NCBI RefSeq assembly: GCF_001815905.1
Contig: NZ_KV823261.1
Span: 62,001 to 126,000 of the forward strand
DNA: 64,000 nt
Direction: 5' to 3'
DNA from: Brevibacterium sp. HMSC07C04
GTDB taxonomy: Bacteria > Actinomycetota > Actinomycetes > Actinomycetales > Brevibacteriaceae
In this document: one piece after another, positions 54,428 to 61,995 of the stretch
Numbering within the stretch: position 1 is the stretch's first letter
How the letters are laid out: each line of letters opens with the position of its first letter
Position numbers and translations under genes: made by a program
The notes under the pieces: generated by a model
The model's database searches: none
What the model saw: the letters and a program-made list of their open reading frames with translations, nothing else
Told to the model about the DNA's origin: nothing

Positions 54428-54448
54428 GAACGATGACCCGACACATCA
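54428..54448 (-). repeat. right arm of a 21-nt inverted repeat
   Basis: Reverse complement of the arm at 54157-54177 with one mismatch (G for T at position 11). It lies 17 nt before the tRNA-Leu terminator. Confidence 0.7.
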
Positions 54449-54465
54449 GTCGCCCCACACACAAA

Positions 54466-54503
54466 AAGTCCCGGAACATCGAGTGAACGATGTCCCGGGA
54501 CTT
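54466..54503 (-). terminator. Rho-independent terminator of tRNA-Leu
   Basis: A 16-bp stem with one mismatch (54466-54481 with 54488-54503) is followed on the minus strand by TTTTTGTG. It starts 8 nt past the tRNA 3' end. Confidence 0.85.
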
Positions 54504-54510
54504 CACACTG

Positions 54511-54598
54511 TGCGCGGAGGGGGACTTGAACCCCCACGACCGTATAAGTGGCCACTAGCACCTCAAGCTAGCGCGTCTACCAATTCCGCCACCCGCGC
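54511..54598 (-). tRNA. tRNA-Leu (anticodon GAG)
   Basis: The minus strand folds as a leucine tRNA with a class II long variable arm (88 nt). The acceptor stem GCGCGGG pairs with TCCGCGC, the anticodon stem CTAGC/GCTAG encloses TTGAGGT with GAG (54562-54564), and the T arm GGGGG-TTCAAGT-CCCCC is intact. Discriminator base A at 54511; the CCA end is not encoded. It reads CUC and CUU leucine codons. The 3' flank carries the terminator and the presumed mobile-element remnant. Confidence 0.96.
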
Positions 54599-54674
54599 TG
54601 GGCAACAGCTGATACTTTACACGCTGGTCAGGCGATTGCAAAATCATCTGTGCACCACCCGTTCTGCGAGGCTC

Positions 54675-55511
54675 CTACACGCCGAGCGGACTGATCCGGG
54701 AAATGACGTGGGGCGCTCCGTCGGACTTGCGGGTGACAGCCGTCGTAATGCCGTCACCGGTCTGTGCCAGGCTGAATTCCACAGTGCTCGGCAGCAGGAC
54801 CGGCTTGGCGAACTGGATCTCCCACACACAGGACTCACGCTCGACATCTGTCGAATTGAGCGCCCGCGAAGCCGTGTACATTCCGTGGGCAATGCGCCGC
54901 GGAAACCCGAAGGCCTTTGCTGCTACTGCGCTCAAATGAATCGGATTGCGGTCGCCGGACACAGCGGCGTAGCTGCCGCCGACTGCAGGGGCGAGCTTCC
55001 ACTGTGCTGTTGGCCGTCCTACCGCGTGCCATTCGATCCGCGGAACCGCTTCGCCTTCTTCCGCGCCGATAAGCTCCACACCCTTAGCCAGGTAGACCGA
55101 GGTTTCTTCGAAAACCAGGGCTCCACCTCGGCGACCGATCACGTGAATATCGACCACAGCACCCTTGGTGTGTAGGCGAGGAGTTGAAACAGACGTTTCT
55201 ACCTCGAGTTCGTCATCCACCCATACGGGTGTCAGCAGTTCAAAGCGGTTGTAGACGTGGACCATGCCGAGCACCGGCAGCGGGAACGCCTTGTCGGCCA
55301 TGAGCTCGAGCGAAGGCAGGAAGCCCAGCGTGTGCAGATAGGCGGGACTGACGCGGTTGCCCACAGTTCCCGAGGTGACGCGCTGGAAGCGCGCCCACGC
55401 CGACGGATCAATACGGTGCGTTTGCGTCACGGATCTTGCGGGCGCGGATGCTGCCCTCGGTCCGCGGCGCAGTGCTGTAAGAGCCGCTTTCACATAGATG
55501 GAAGCGCTCAT
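54675..55511 (-). CDS. htdX: MaoC-type enoyl-CoA hydratase / 3-hydroxyacyl-thioester dehydratase (HtdX-like)
   Basis: The 278-residue hot-dog-fold protein resembles Rv0241c (HtdX). It has an N-terminal degenerate half and a C-terminal catalytic half with SGDRNPIHLSAVAAKAFGFPRRIAHGMY, which holds the Asp and His of the hydratase 2 motif. It hydrates trans-2-enoyl-CoA (or dehydrates 3-hydroxyacyl thioesters). The start at 55511 overlaps the fabG stop by one base (TGATG). It is third in the thiolase-fabG-maoC operon. Confidence 0.88.
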   Translation of the reverse strand: MSASIYVKAALTALRRGPRAASAPARSVTQTHRIDPSAWARFQRVTSGTVGNRVSPAYLHTLGFLPSLELMADKAFPLPVLGMVHVYNRFELLTPVWVDDELEVETSVSTPRLHTKGAVVDIHVIGRRGGALVFEETSVYLAKGVELIGAEEGEAVPRIEWHAVGRPTAQWKLAPAVGGSYAAVSGDRNPIHLSAVAAKAFGFPRRIAHGMYTASRALNSTDVERESCVWEIQFAKPVLLPSTVEFSLAQTGDGITTAVTRKSDGAPHVISRISPLGV

Positions 55512-56851
55512 CACGCACCCACCATATTCTGCCCGCACACCCGCAGGGTCTGCCCATTGATGCCGCCGGCCGCGGGGCTTGCAAGGAACGCGATGGCCTC
55601 TGCGACATCGACTGTCAGACCGCCCTGCTGGAGGCTGGACAGGCGCCTGGCAACCTGGCGGGTCAGGAACGGCATAGCCGCGGTCATATCGGTTTCAATG
55701 AAGCCGGGTGCCACCGCGTTGATGCTGCCGCCGCGAGCAGCAAACTCGTCAGCACAGGCAGCTGCCATTCCGATGACACCGGCCTTGGAGGCAGAGTAGT
55801 TCGTCTGGCCGCGGTTGCCCGCAATACCCGATGTCGAGGCGAGGCTCACCACGTGCGGTTCGTTCCCCCACGCATCGGCCAGCTGGGAGTTGATGCGCAG
55901 CTGTGATTCGAGGTTCACCGCAAGCACCGCCTCCCACTGCTGCTGGTTCATATTGGCCAGCAGCTTGTCGCGGGTGATGCCGGCGTTGTGCACGAGGATA
56001 TCGACGGCAGCGCCCACATCCTCGGCAAGACGGGCGCCTGCGTCTTCTGCAGTGACGTCGAGAGCGCACGCGCGTCCGCCGATCGAGTTCATGGTTTTCG
56101 CGAGAGCATCGCCAGCTGGCGGGACGTCAACGCCGACTACGTGTGCTCCGTCGCGGGCGAGGGTCTTCGCAATCGCTGCGCCGATACCGCGGGCGGCGCC
56201 CGTAACGACAGCAGTCTTCCCTGCCAGGGGGCCGTCGTCCCCAGTCGCTGCGAACTGTTCAGCGCCAATCGGCGTGCCTGCTGTCGAGTTCACGCGTAGG
56301 AACTGGCCGGACACATAGGCCGACTTCGAGGACAGGAGGAACCACAGGGCGCCCCGGACGCTCGGTGCGTCGAGGTCTACGCCGTCGAGCTGAATGCCGT
56401 TTGTCGTTGAACCGCGCAGCATTTCATGTGCCAGTGAGCGCGTGATGCCTTCAACGGCTTTGCGTGCCGAATTGAGTTCGGCAGACACACTGCTGTCCGG
56501 TGCGTGGTCAATTGTGACGATCCGGGCACAGGCGCTCATGCGCTTCAACGCCGCACCAAGCCCCAGGGAGATCTCTGCGAGGTCCGCGGGCGCTTTGATC
56601 TGGGTGTAGTCGGCAATGATTCCGCCGTAGCGGTAGGCGGGGTCAAAGCTGCGGTGCACGCTGAAGCTGTTCTCCTTGAGCATGTCAGCCAGCTGGTCTG
56701 CTGCACTGCCCGTGCCGACCACCAGAATCGGCTCTTTCAGATAAGCCGAACCGCTTGCAAAGCGCCGCAGCTTCACCGGTGCCGGCAGTCCGAGTTTCTT
56801 GATGATGCCTGCCAGCGGGCCGTTTGCAATGTTGATGTACTTATCAGCCAT
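55511..56851 (-). CDS. fabG4: 3-oxoacyl reductase, FabG4-like (high-molecular-weight FabG)
   Basis: The 446-residue protein resembles mycobacterial FabG4 (Rv0242c). The N-terminal half (about 1-200) is a flavodoxin-like domain with VVGTGSAADQLADML; the C-terminal half is a short-chain reductase with VTGAARGIGAAIAK, HNAGITRDK, the catalytic Ser region SLASTSG and YSASKAG. It reduces 3-oxoacyl-CoA or oxidises 3-hydroxyacyl-CoA with NAD(H)/NADP(H). Start is the ATG at 56851; the frame runs far upstream but within the thiolase gene. One base separates it from the thiolase stop. Confidence 0.9.
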   Translation of the reverse strand: MADKYINIANGPLAGIIKKLGLPAPVKLRRFASGSAYLKEPILVVGTGSAADQLADMLKENSFSVHRSFDPAYRYGGIIADYTQIKAPADLAEISLGLGAALKRMSACARIVTIDHAPDSSVSAELNSARKAVEGITRSLAHEMLRGSTTNGIQLDGVDLDAPSVRGALWFLLSSKSAYVSGQFLRVNSTAGTPIGAEQFAATGDDGPLAGKTAVVTGAARGIGAAIAKTLARDGAHVVGVDVPPAGDALAKTMNSIGGRACALDVTAEDAGARLAEDVGAAVDILVHNAGITRDKLLANMNQQQWEAVLAVNLESQLRINSQLADAWGNEPHVVSLASTSGIAGNRGQTNYSASKAGVIGMAAACADEFAARGGSINAVAPGFIETDMTAAMPFLTRQVARRLSSLQQGGLTVDVAEAIAFLASPAAGGINGQTLRVCGQNMVGA

Positions 56852-56852
56852 G

Positions 56853-58133
56853 TCATGCCTCCACAATTGCTGTGAGTCCCTGACCACCGGCCGCGCAGAT
56901 GGAAATGAGAGCGCGTTTGCCGCCGGTTTCCTTAAGGTGCTTGGCTGCCGAGGCGACGATCCGCCCGCCCGTTGCCGCGAAGGGGTGACCGGCGGCCAGC
57001 GATGATCCATTCGGGTTGATCTTGCTGCGCTCGATCGCACCGAGAGGGGCGTCCAAGCCCAGGCGCTCACGGCAGAACTCTTCCGATTCCCACGCCGCGA
57101 GGTGACACAGAACGGTCGATGCGAACGCCTCGTGGATTTCAAAGAAGTCGAAGTCAGCGAAGGTGAGGCCATTGCGAGCCAGCAGGCGCGGCACCGCGTA
57201 GGCGGGAGCCATGAGCATGCCCTCATCGCCGGTGACGAAGTCAACAGCCGCAACCTCGGCGTCCTTCAGGTAAGCAAGCGGCTCGAAACCGTGCTGCTGA
57301 GCCCAATCCGGGCTGGACAGCAGGACTGAAGAAGCGCCGTCGGTCAGCGGTGTCGAATTGCCCGCGGTCATGGTTGCAGGCGCATCGAGCCCGTGACCGA
57401 AAACCGTGCCGAGGCGTGCAAGGGCTTCCGGGGTTGAATCGGGTCGAAGGTTGCCGTCGACAGTCAAGCCAAGGTACGGGGTGACCAGGTCGTCAAAGAA
57501 TCCGCGGTCCCACGCGGCTGCAAGATTCCGGTGTGAGGCCGCGGCAAGCGCGTCCTGATCCTCACGGCTGATGGCCCAATCAGCGGTGGTGCGGGCCTGG
57601 TGTTCACCCATCGACAGGCCGGTGCGCGGTTCGCTGTTGCTCGGCGGTGACGGTGCGAGGTCGGCTGGCCGAATGCCCGCCAGAGCTTTGAGGCGCGCTG
57701 GCAGAGTGCGGGCGCGGGAAGCCTCCAGCAGCGCCCGTCGAAGGCCTTCACTGACTGCAATGGGGGCGTCCGAGGCGGAGTCGACTCCTGACGCGATGCC
57801 GGCTTCGATCTGGCCGACTTTGATCTTCTGCGCAATCGAGACGACGGATTCGAGTCCTGTTGCGCAGGCCTGCCCGAGGTCGAAAGCCGGAGTCTGCGGT
57901 GCGAGAGCCGAACCGAGAACAGCTTCGCGCGTGATGTTGAGATCGCGGGAGTGGCGGAGAACAGCACCGCCGGCGACAGCGCCGAGCGTGGTGCCGGCAA
58001 GGCTGAATCGTGCGGTAAGCCCGTCGAGAGCCGCGGTGAGCATGTCCTGCACGGAAGCTTCGGCGTATTCACGGTTGGCGCGGGCAAAAGGTATGCGGTT
58101 GCCGCCGAGAATGGCGGCTGGAGTCTGTGACAC
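56853..58133 (-). CDS. fadA2: acetyl-CoA acyltransferase (thiolase), FadA2/FadI-like
   Basis: The 426-residue thiolase breaks 3-oxoacyl-CoA with CoA (or joins two acyl groups). It has the nucleophile region DLGQACATGLESV, the NPNGSSLAAGHPFAATG signature with His, and the catalytic CAAGGQG at the C-terminus. It resembles Rv0243 (FadA2). GTG at 58133 is preceded by AGGAGG at ideal spacing; a 57-codon upstream extension crosses the divergent promoter and is rejected. It is first in the operon with fabG4-like and maoC genes. Confidence 0.92.
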   Translation of the reverse strand: MSQTPAAILGGNRIPFARANREYAEASVQDMLTAALDGLTARFSLAGTTLGAVAGGAVLRHSRDLNITREAVLGSALAPQTPAFDLGQACATGLESVVSIAQKIKVGQIEAGIASGVDSASDAPIAVSEGLRRALLEASRARTLPARLKALAGIRPADLAPSPPSNSEPRTGLSMGEHQARTTADWAISREDQDALAAASHRNLAAAWDRGFFDDLVTPYLGLTVDGNLRPDSTPEALARLGTVFGHGLDAPATMTAGNSTPLTDGASSVLLSSPDWAQQHGFEPLAYLKDAEVAAVDFVTGDEGMLMAPAYAVPRLLARNGLTFADFDFFEIHEAFASTVLCHLAAWESEEFCRERLGLDAPLGAIERSKINPNGSSLAAGHPFAATGGRIVASAAKHLKETGGKRALISICAAGGQGLTAIVEA

Positions 58134-58164
58134 GGGAACCTCCTGAAGAGTTATCTGATACGAA

Positions 58165-58179
58165 CAGTACTTGATACTG
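58165..58179. promoter_or_regulatory. candidate TetR operator, inverted repeat CAGTA-N5-TACTG
   Basis: A 15-nt inverted repeat lies in the 53-nt divergent gap between the thiolase and the TetR gene. It overlaps the TACTGT -10 of the regulator, so binding would block that promoter. TGATAC repeats also lie at 58157-58162 and 58172-58177. Confidence 0.55.
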
Positions 58180-58180
58180 T
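58175..58180 (+). promoter_or_regulatory. -10 element (TACTGT) for a leaderless tetR-acyl-CoA oxidase mRNA
   Basis: TACTGT ends 6 nt before ATG 58187, predicting a leaderless mRNA for the regulator and the coupled oxidase. Confidence 0.55.
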
Positions 58181-58186
58181 GGCCGT

Positions 58187-58786
58187 ATGGAACCGCAAAG
58201 ACGCGATGGTCGCGCAGCACGATGGGACGCCCACCGCGCTCGCAGGCGCGCTGACCTGCTGCGCTCGGTGCGCAAGGCCGTCGACGCGCACGGCGATCTG
58301 TCAATGGATGAAATCGCCGCCGAAATCGGCACTTCCAAGACCGTCGTCTACCGCTACTTCGGTGACCGCACGGGTCTGCGCCGGGCTATGGGCGAATGGG
58401 CGCTCAAGCGCATCGAGCGCAGCCTCGACACCGGCGGGCAGGGCGCACCCAAAGATGAACTGCGAGACATGATCTTCGCCTTCGCACAATTTGCCGCAGG
58501 ATCGCCGAATGTCTACCGATTCTGTGAAATCGCAGTCAGTCCAGACAGCCCGTTCATGAAGGGCATTGCCGAACTCATCGCCGCGCGCCTGCGCTTGAAG
58601 GGACCTGACGGATTGGCGTGGTCATACGGAGCACTGGGATTCATCCACTCTGCTGCACAGCACTGGCTGGCCCAAACACCGGTTGATGATCGCCCCGCTG
58701 ACGACATTCCCTCCCATGAACATCTTGCCGCCACCCTGACCGACTGGCTGTACGCATCAGCCGCCACCCTCCCAGGAGAATCATGA
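58187..58786 (+). CDS. TetR-family transcriptional regulator
   Basis: The 199-residue regulator has an N-terminal HTH (DLSMDEIAAEIGTSKTVVYRYFGDRTGLRRAM), the canonical TetR layout, and an unassigned helical ligand domain. It overlaps the acyl-CoA oxidase start by 4 nt (ATGA). From its position it is likely to control both divergent operons in response to an acyl-CoA, as other TetR proteins of fatty-acid loci do; ligand and operator are not proven. No ribosome binding site is visible. Confidence 0.88.
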   Translation: MEPQRRDGRAARWDAHRARRRADLLRSVRKAVDAHGDLSMDEIAAEIGTSKTVVYRYFGDRTGLRRAMGEWALKRIERSLDTGGQGAPKDELRDMIFAFAQFAAGSPNVYRFCEIAVSPDSPFMKGIAELIAARLRLKGPDGLAWSYGALGFIHSAAQHWLAQTPVDDRPADDIPSHEHLAATLTDWLYASAATLPGES

Positions 58787-60858
58787 GCCGCAAAGACCAT
58801 CTGACGCTCGACGTCGACGTCCTGTCCTCCCTGCTTGACGGCACCCGCGCAGAATCCCGCGCTGCCGGTCGTGAATTCGCCGGAGGCGACGGCCTCCTGC
58901 TCGATGACAGCTGGACGCTGTCACAGAAGCGCGAGGCAACCCGCGAGAGCCTGCAGAAGCTCATCGATACGGGAATTGCGCGCTCTCCCCTGCCGAAGCG
59001 GCTTGGCGGGGACAACCGACACGACCAGCACATCACGATGTTCGAAGAGATTGTCACCGTCAGCCCGTCACTGCAGATCAAAGCCGGTGTGCAGATCGGC
59101 CTGTTCGCGGGCGCCATTCATCACCTGGGCAACGAGCAACAGCACGATGCGTGGCTGCTCGACGCGATCGAAGGGCGCCTTCTGGGCTCTTTCGCTATGA
59201 CGGAAATCGGCCACGGCTCTGATGTTGCCGCTGTCGCCACAACTGCCGAGTACGATCCGCAGACACGCGAGTTCGTGATCAACACGCCGTTCCGCGCGGC
59301 GTACAAGGAGTACATCGGCAACGCGGCCTGTCACGCGCGTGCAGCGGTCGTGTTCGTCCGCCTCATCACCGCCGGTGTTGATCACGGCGTGCACGCACTG
59401 TTCGTTCCCGTCCGCGATGAATCCGGCAATCCCCTGCCCGGCGTCATAATCGAAGACGACGGGCACAAGGGCGGCCTGGCCGGTGTCGACAACGGCCGCT
59501 TTGCCTTCGATAACGTACGAGTTCCCCGCACCAACCTGCTCGACCGCTACGGGGCCGTCTCCGAAGACGGCGAGTACAGCTCCCCCATCGAATCACCCGG
59601 CAGGCGCTTCTTCACTATGCTCGGCACTCTTGTGCAGGGCCGCGTATCGCTTGTGGGCGCTTCCAACGCGGCGGCAAAACTGGCCGCCGACATCGCCGTG
59701 CGCTACGCACTGGCCAGGCGCCAGTTCCAAGCACCGGGTGCCGCAGAAGAATCTACGCTGCTGTCCTACCGTCGCCACCAGCACCGACTCATGCCGATGC
59801 TTGCGAAGATCTGGGCCAATCAAGCTGCATACGACCGGCTTCTGGACCGTTTCGACGCTGTGTTCTCCGGCCGAGAAGACACCGAAGAAGCCCGGGCAGA
59901 ACTCGAAACCCTGGCCGCGGGACTGAAGGCCACAACCACCTGGGAAGCCCTTGACATCATCCAGGAAGCGCGCGAAGCGTGCGGCGGTGCAGGCTTCATG
60001 GCCGAAAACCGGCTGGTGGGACTGCGCCACGACCTCGACGTGTACGCCACGTTCGAAGGCGACAACACTGTCCTCCTGCAGCTGGTGGGCAAACGCCTGC
60101 TGACCGACTACGCGAGCGAAATGCGCGACCTCGACGTCGGCGGCATTGCCCGCTATCTCGGCAGCTACGCCGCGGAGCGAACACTGTTCCGCTCCGGCAT
60201 TGCCAGTGTCAGCTCAACCATTGGCGACATCTTCACTCCCGCAATGAACGAAAAGCGCATCCGCTCCGGCCGCCTGCAGGAAGCCCTGCTGGCCTCGCGG
60301 GCAGAAGTCACGCTGACTGAGCTCGCCGCCAATCTCCGACCGGCGAAGAAGATGAGCTCAGCCGATGCCGCGGAGCTGTTCAACGATCACCAGAACGACC
60401 TCATTGAAACGGCGCGGGCCTACATCGAGCTGTACAAGTGGCGTGCACTCAACGACCTCATGCACTCCGTCGACACCGAAGACAATCCAGCAGAAGCGAA
60501 GTTCCTGCGGCGCCTGCGTGACCTCTACGGTCTCGAACTCATCAATGCGCACGCCGGATGGCACATCGCCAACGGGCGCCTGTCCATGACACGCGCCCGG
60601 CAGGTTGAGCCGACCATCAACCGTCTGGTGCGCAAACTCGCCGCCAACGCCGCCGAGGCAGCAGCGGCGTTCGGCTACGGCCCCGAACACCGCCGCTGCC
60701 CGATAGCCGACGGCGCAGAAGAACACCGCCAGCAGGAAGCGCACGACTACTACGCCGAGCTCAAGCGCAGCGGGAACATGCCGCGGGATGAAAAGGACAT
60801 CTACCGCCGCAGGCAGCAGAGAGAAGCCCAGCTGAGAGCCAAAGCCGCGGACAGCTGA
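58783..60858 (+). CDS. acyl-CoA oxidase (ACOX family)
   Basis: The 691-residue flavoprotein is longer than acyl-CoA dehydrogenases (~390-610) and matches the ACOX layout: N-terminal helical region, FAMTEIGHGSDV (flavin-binding Thr/Glu), the middle beta domain, and CGGAGFMAENRLVGLRHDLDVYATFEGDNT with the catalytic Glu, then a C-terminal ACOX domain (about 500-640). It oxidises acyl-CoA to trans-2-enoyl-CoA, passing electrons to oxygen if a true oxidase. ETF-linked dehydrogenase activity is possible. Peroxisomal-type targeting is irrelevant here. Coupled to tetR. Confidence 0.85.
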   Translation: MSRKDHLTLDVDVLSSLLDGTRAESRAAGREFAGGDGLLLDDSWTLSQKREATRESLQKLIDTGIARSPLPKRLGGDNRHDQHITMFEEIVTVSPSLQIKAGVQIGLFAGAIHHLGNEQQHDAWLLDAIEGRLLGSFAMTEIGHGSDVAAVATTAEYDPQTREFVINTPFRAAYKEYIGNAACHARAAVVFVRLITAGVDHGVHALFVPVRDESGNPLPGVIIEDDGHKGGLAGVDNGRFAFDNVRVPRTNLLDRYGAVSEDGEYSSPIESPGRRFFTMLGTLVQGRVSLVGASNAAAKLAADIAVRYALARRQFQAPGAAEESTLLSYRRHQHRLMPMLAKIWANQAAYDRLLDRFDAVFSGREDTEEARAELETLAAGLKATTTWEALDIIQEAREACGGAGFMAENRLVGLRHDLDVYATFEGDNTVLLQLVGKRLLTDYASEMRDLDVGGIARYLGSYAAERTLFRSGIASVSSTIGDIFTPAMNEKRIRSGRLQEALLASRAEVTLTELAANLRPAKKMSSADAAELFNDHQNDLIETARAYIELYKWRALNDLMHSVDTEDNPAEAKFLRRLRDLYGLELINAHAGWHIANGRLSMTRARQVEPTINRLVRKLAANAAEAAAAFGYGPEHRRCPIADGAEEHRQQEAHDYYAELKRSGNMPRDEKDIYRRRQQREAQLRAKAADS

Positions 60859-60909
60859 TCTGAACCGCAGCGGCGCCTGCGAAAACGCGGCTGCGCTGCC
60901 TGCACCTCG

Positions 60910-61989
60910 TCAGTCGAGGAAGCGCGACACGTAGGCGCCCACTGCGCGGGCTTCCGTGAGGAAGCCGTCGTGACCGACTTCCGTGGGAATCTCGGCGTAC
61001 TCGACCTCGCCCGGCAGGTTGTCGGCAATGAGCTTCACCTGCTGCGGCGGGTAGAGTCTGTCTGTCGACAGCGACAGAATCAGCGCCGATCCCGTATAGC
61101 GCGACAGCGCCTGGTCAAGAGTGTCCGCGCGTCCGCGACGCACGTCGTGATCGCGCAGGGCTTCAGTCAGGAGAATATACGCCTGCGCGTCAAAGCGGCC
61201 CACGAGTTTGTCCCCGTGGTAGTCCAGATAGGACTGCACAGCGTAATAGGGTTCGTCAGCCCTGTGCTGCAGACTGCGGCCGAAGCGCGAATTGAGCTCG
61301 GCATCGCTGCGATACGTCAAGTGCGCAATCTGGCGGGCCAGACCCAAGCCCTTTTCGGGTACAGCACCCAGTGCGGCATAGTCACCGCCCGCGTAGTCAG
61401 GGTCCATCGTGATGGCGGCAACCTGCGCGTGCGCCCAGGCAATCTGGTCCGCCTCGGAATACGCGGGGGCGGCCAGAACCGTCAGCCGCTGCACACGCTC
61501 AGGCGCTTCAAGAGCCAATTCCAAAGCCCTCGCCCCGCCCATCGAACCGCCAATCGCCGCATACAGGCTCTCAATGCCCAAATGGTCCAGCAGGAGCAGC
61601 TCCAGACGAGCCATATCGCGGATGGTGACCCGTGGAAAGCGCCCACCGTAGGGCAGACCGTCCGGTGCGGTCGACAGCGGTCCGGTAGTGCCGGTGCAGC
61701 CTCCCAGAGCATTGGTGCAGATGACGAAGAAGCGGTTGGTGTCAATCGGTCGACCCGGACCGACAAGCTCTTCCCACCACCCGGGCGCGGCGCCGGCCGC
61801 ATGGGCATCCATGCGGCCGGACGTCACGTGAGAGTCACCGGTGAGGGCGTGTTCGACAATCACCGCATTCGTCTTCTCGGCGTTGAGCGTGCCGAATGTT
61901 TCATATGCGACGCTGACGTGCTCGAGAGTTCCCGACTCAAGGGTGAAGTCGTCGATCTCGAATACTCTGTTCACACTGGTGACTGTCAT
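60910..61989 (-). CDS. metX: homoserine O-acetyltransferase MetX
   Basis: The 359-residue alpha/beta-hydrolase-fold enzyme transfers acetyl from acetyl-CoA to homoserine, the first step of methionine synthesis. The nucleophile elbow is GGSMGGARAL with catalytic Ser, preceded by NALGGCTGTTGPLS (substrate loop); the C-terminal Asp and His lie in STDRLYPP and VGHDGFL. It is read 6 nt after metY in the same operon. Whether the acyl donor is acetyl- or succinyl-CoA cannot be settled by eye; MetX in actinobacteria is acetyl-specific. Confidence 0.93.
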   Translation of the reverse strand: MTVTSVNRVFEIDDFTLESGTLEHVSVAYETFGTLNAEKTNAVIVEHALTGDSHVTSGRMDAHAAGAAPGWWEELVGPGRPIDTNRFFVICTNALGGCTGTTGPLSTAPDGLPYGGRFPRVTIRDMARLELLLLDHLGIESLYAAIGGSMGGARALELALEAPERVQRLTVLAAPAYSEADQIAWAHAQVAAITMDPDYAGGDYAALGAVPEKGLGLARQIAHLTYRSDAELNSRFGRSLQHRADEPYYAVQSYLDYHGDKLVGRFDAQAYILLTEALRDHDVRRGRADTLDQALSRYTGSALILSLSTDRLYPPQQVKLIADNLPGEVEYAEIPTEVGHDGFLTEARAVGAYVSRFLD

Positions 61990-61995
61990 AGTGGA

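Larger units (their letters stand above)
53875..54465. other. gene-poor region with CATCGTTC repeats, likely mobile-element remnant
   Basis: No gene is recognised in about 590 nt. The unit CATCGTTC occurs in plus orientation at 54021, 54099, 54146 and 54170 and inverted at 54428 and 54485 (the latter inside the tRNA terminator). Two long copies form an inverted repeat, listed separately. No transposase fragment is visible between the arms. Confidence 0.5.

Noticed and set aside
53875-54465. plus- and minus-strand frames of 60-110 residues in the repeat region
   Set aside because: No initiation signals, no family motif and overlapping repeats; treated as non-coding.
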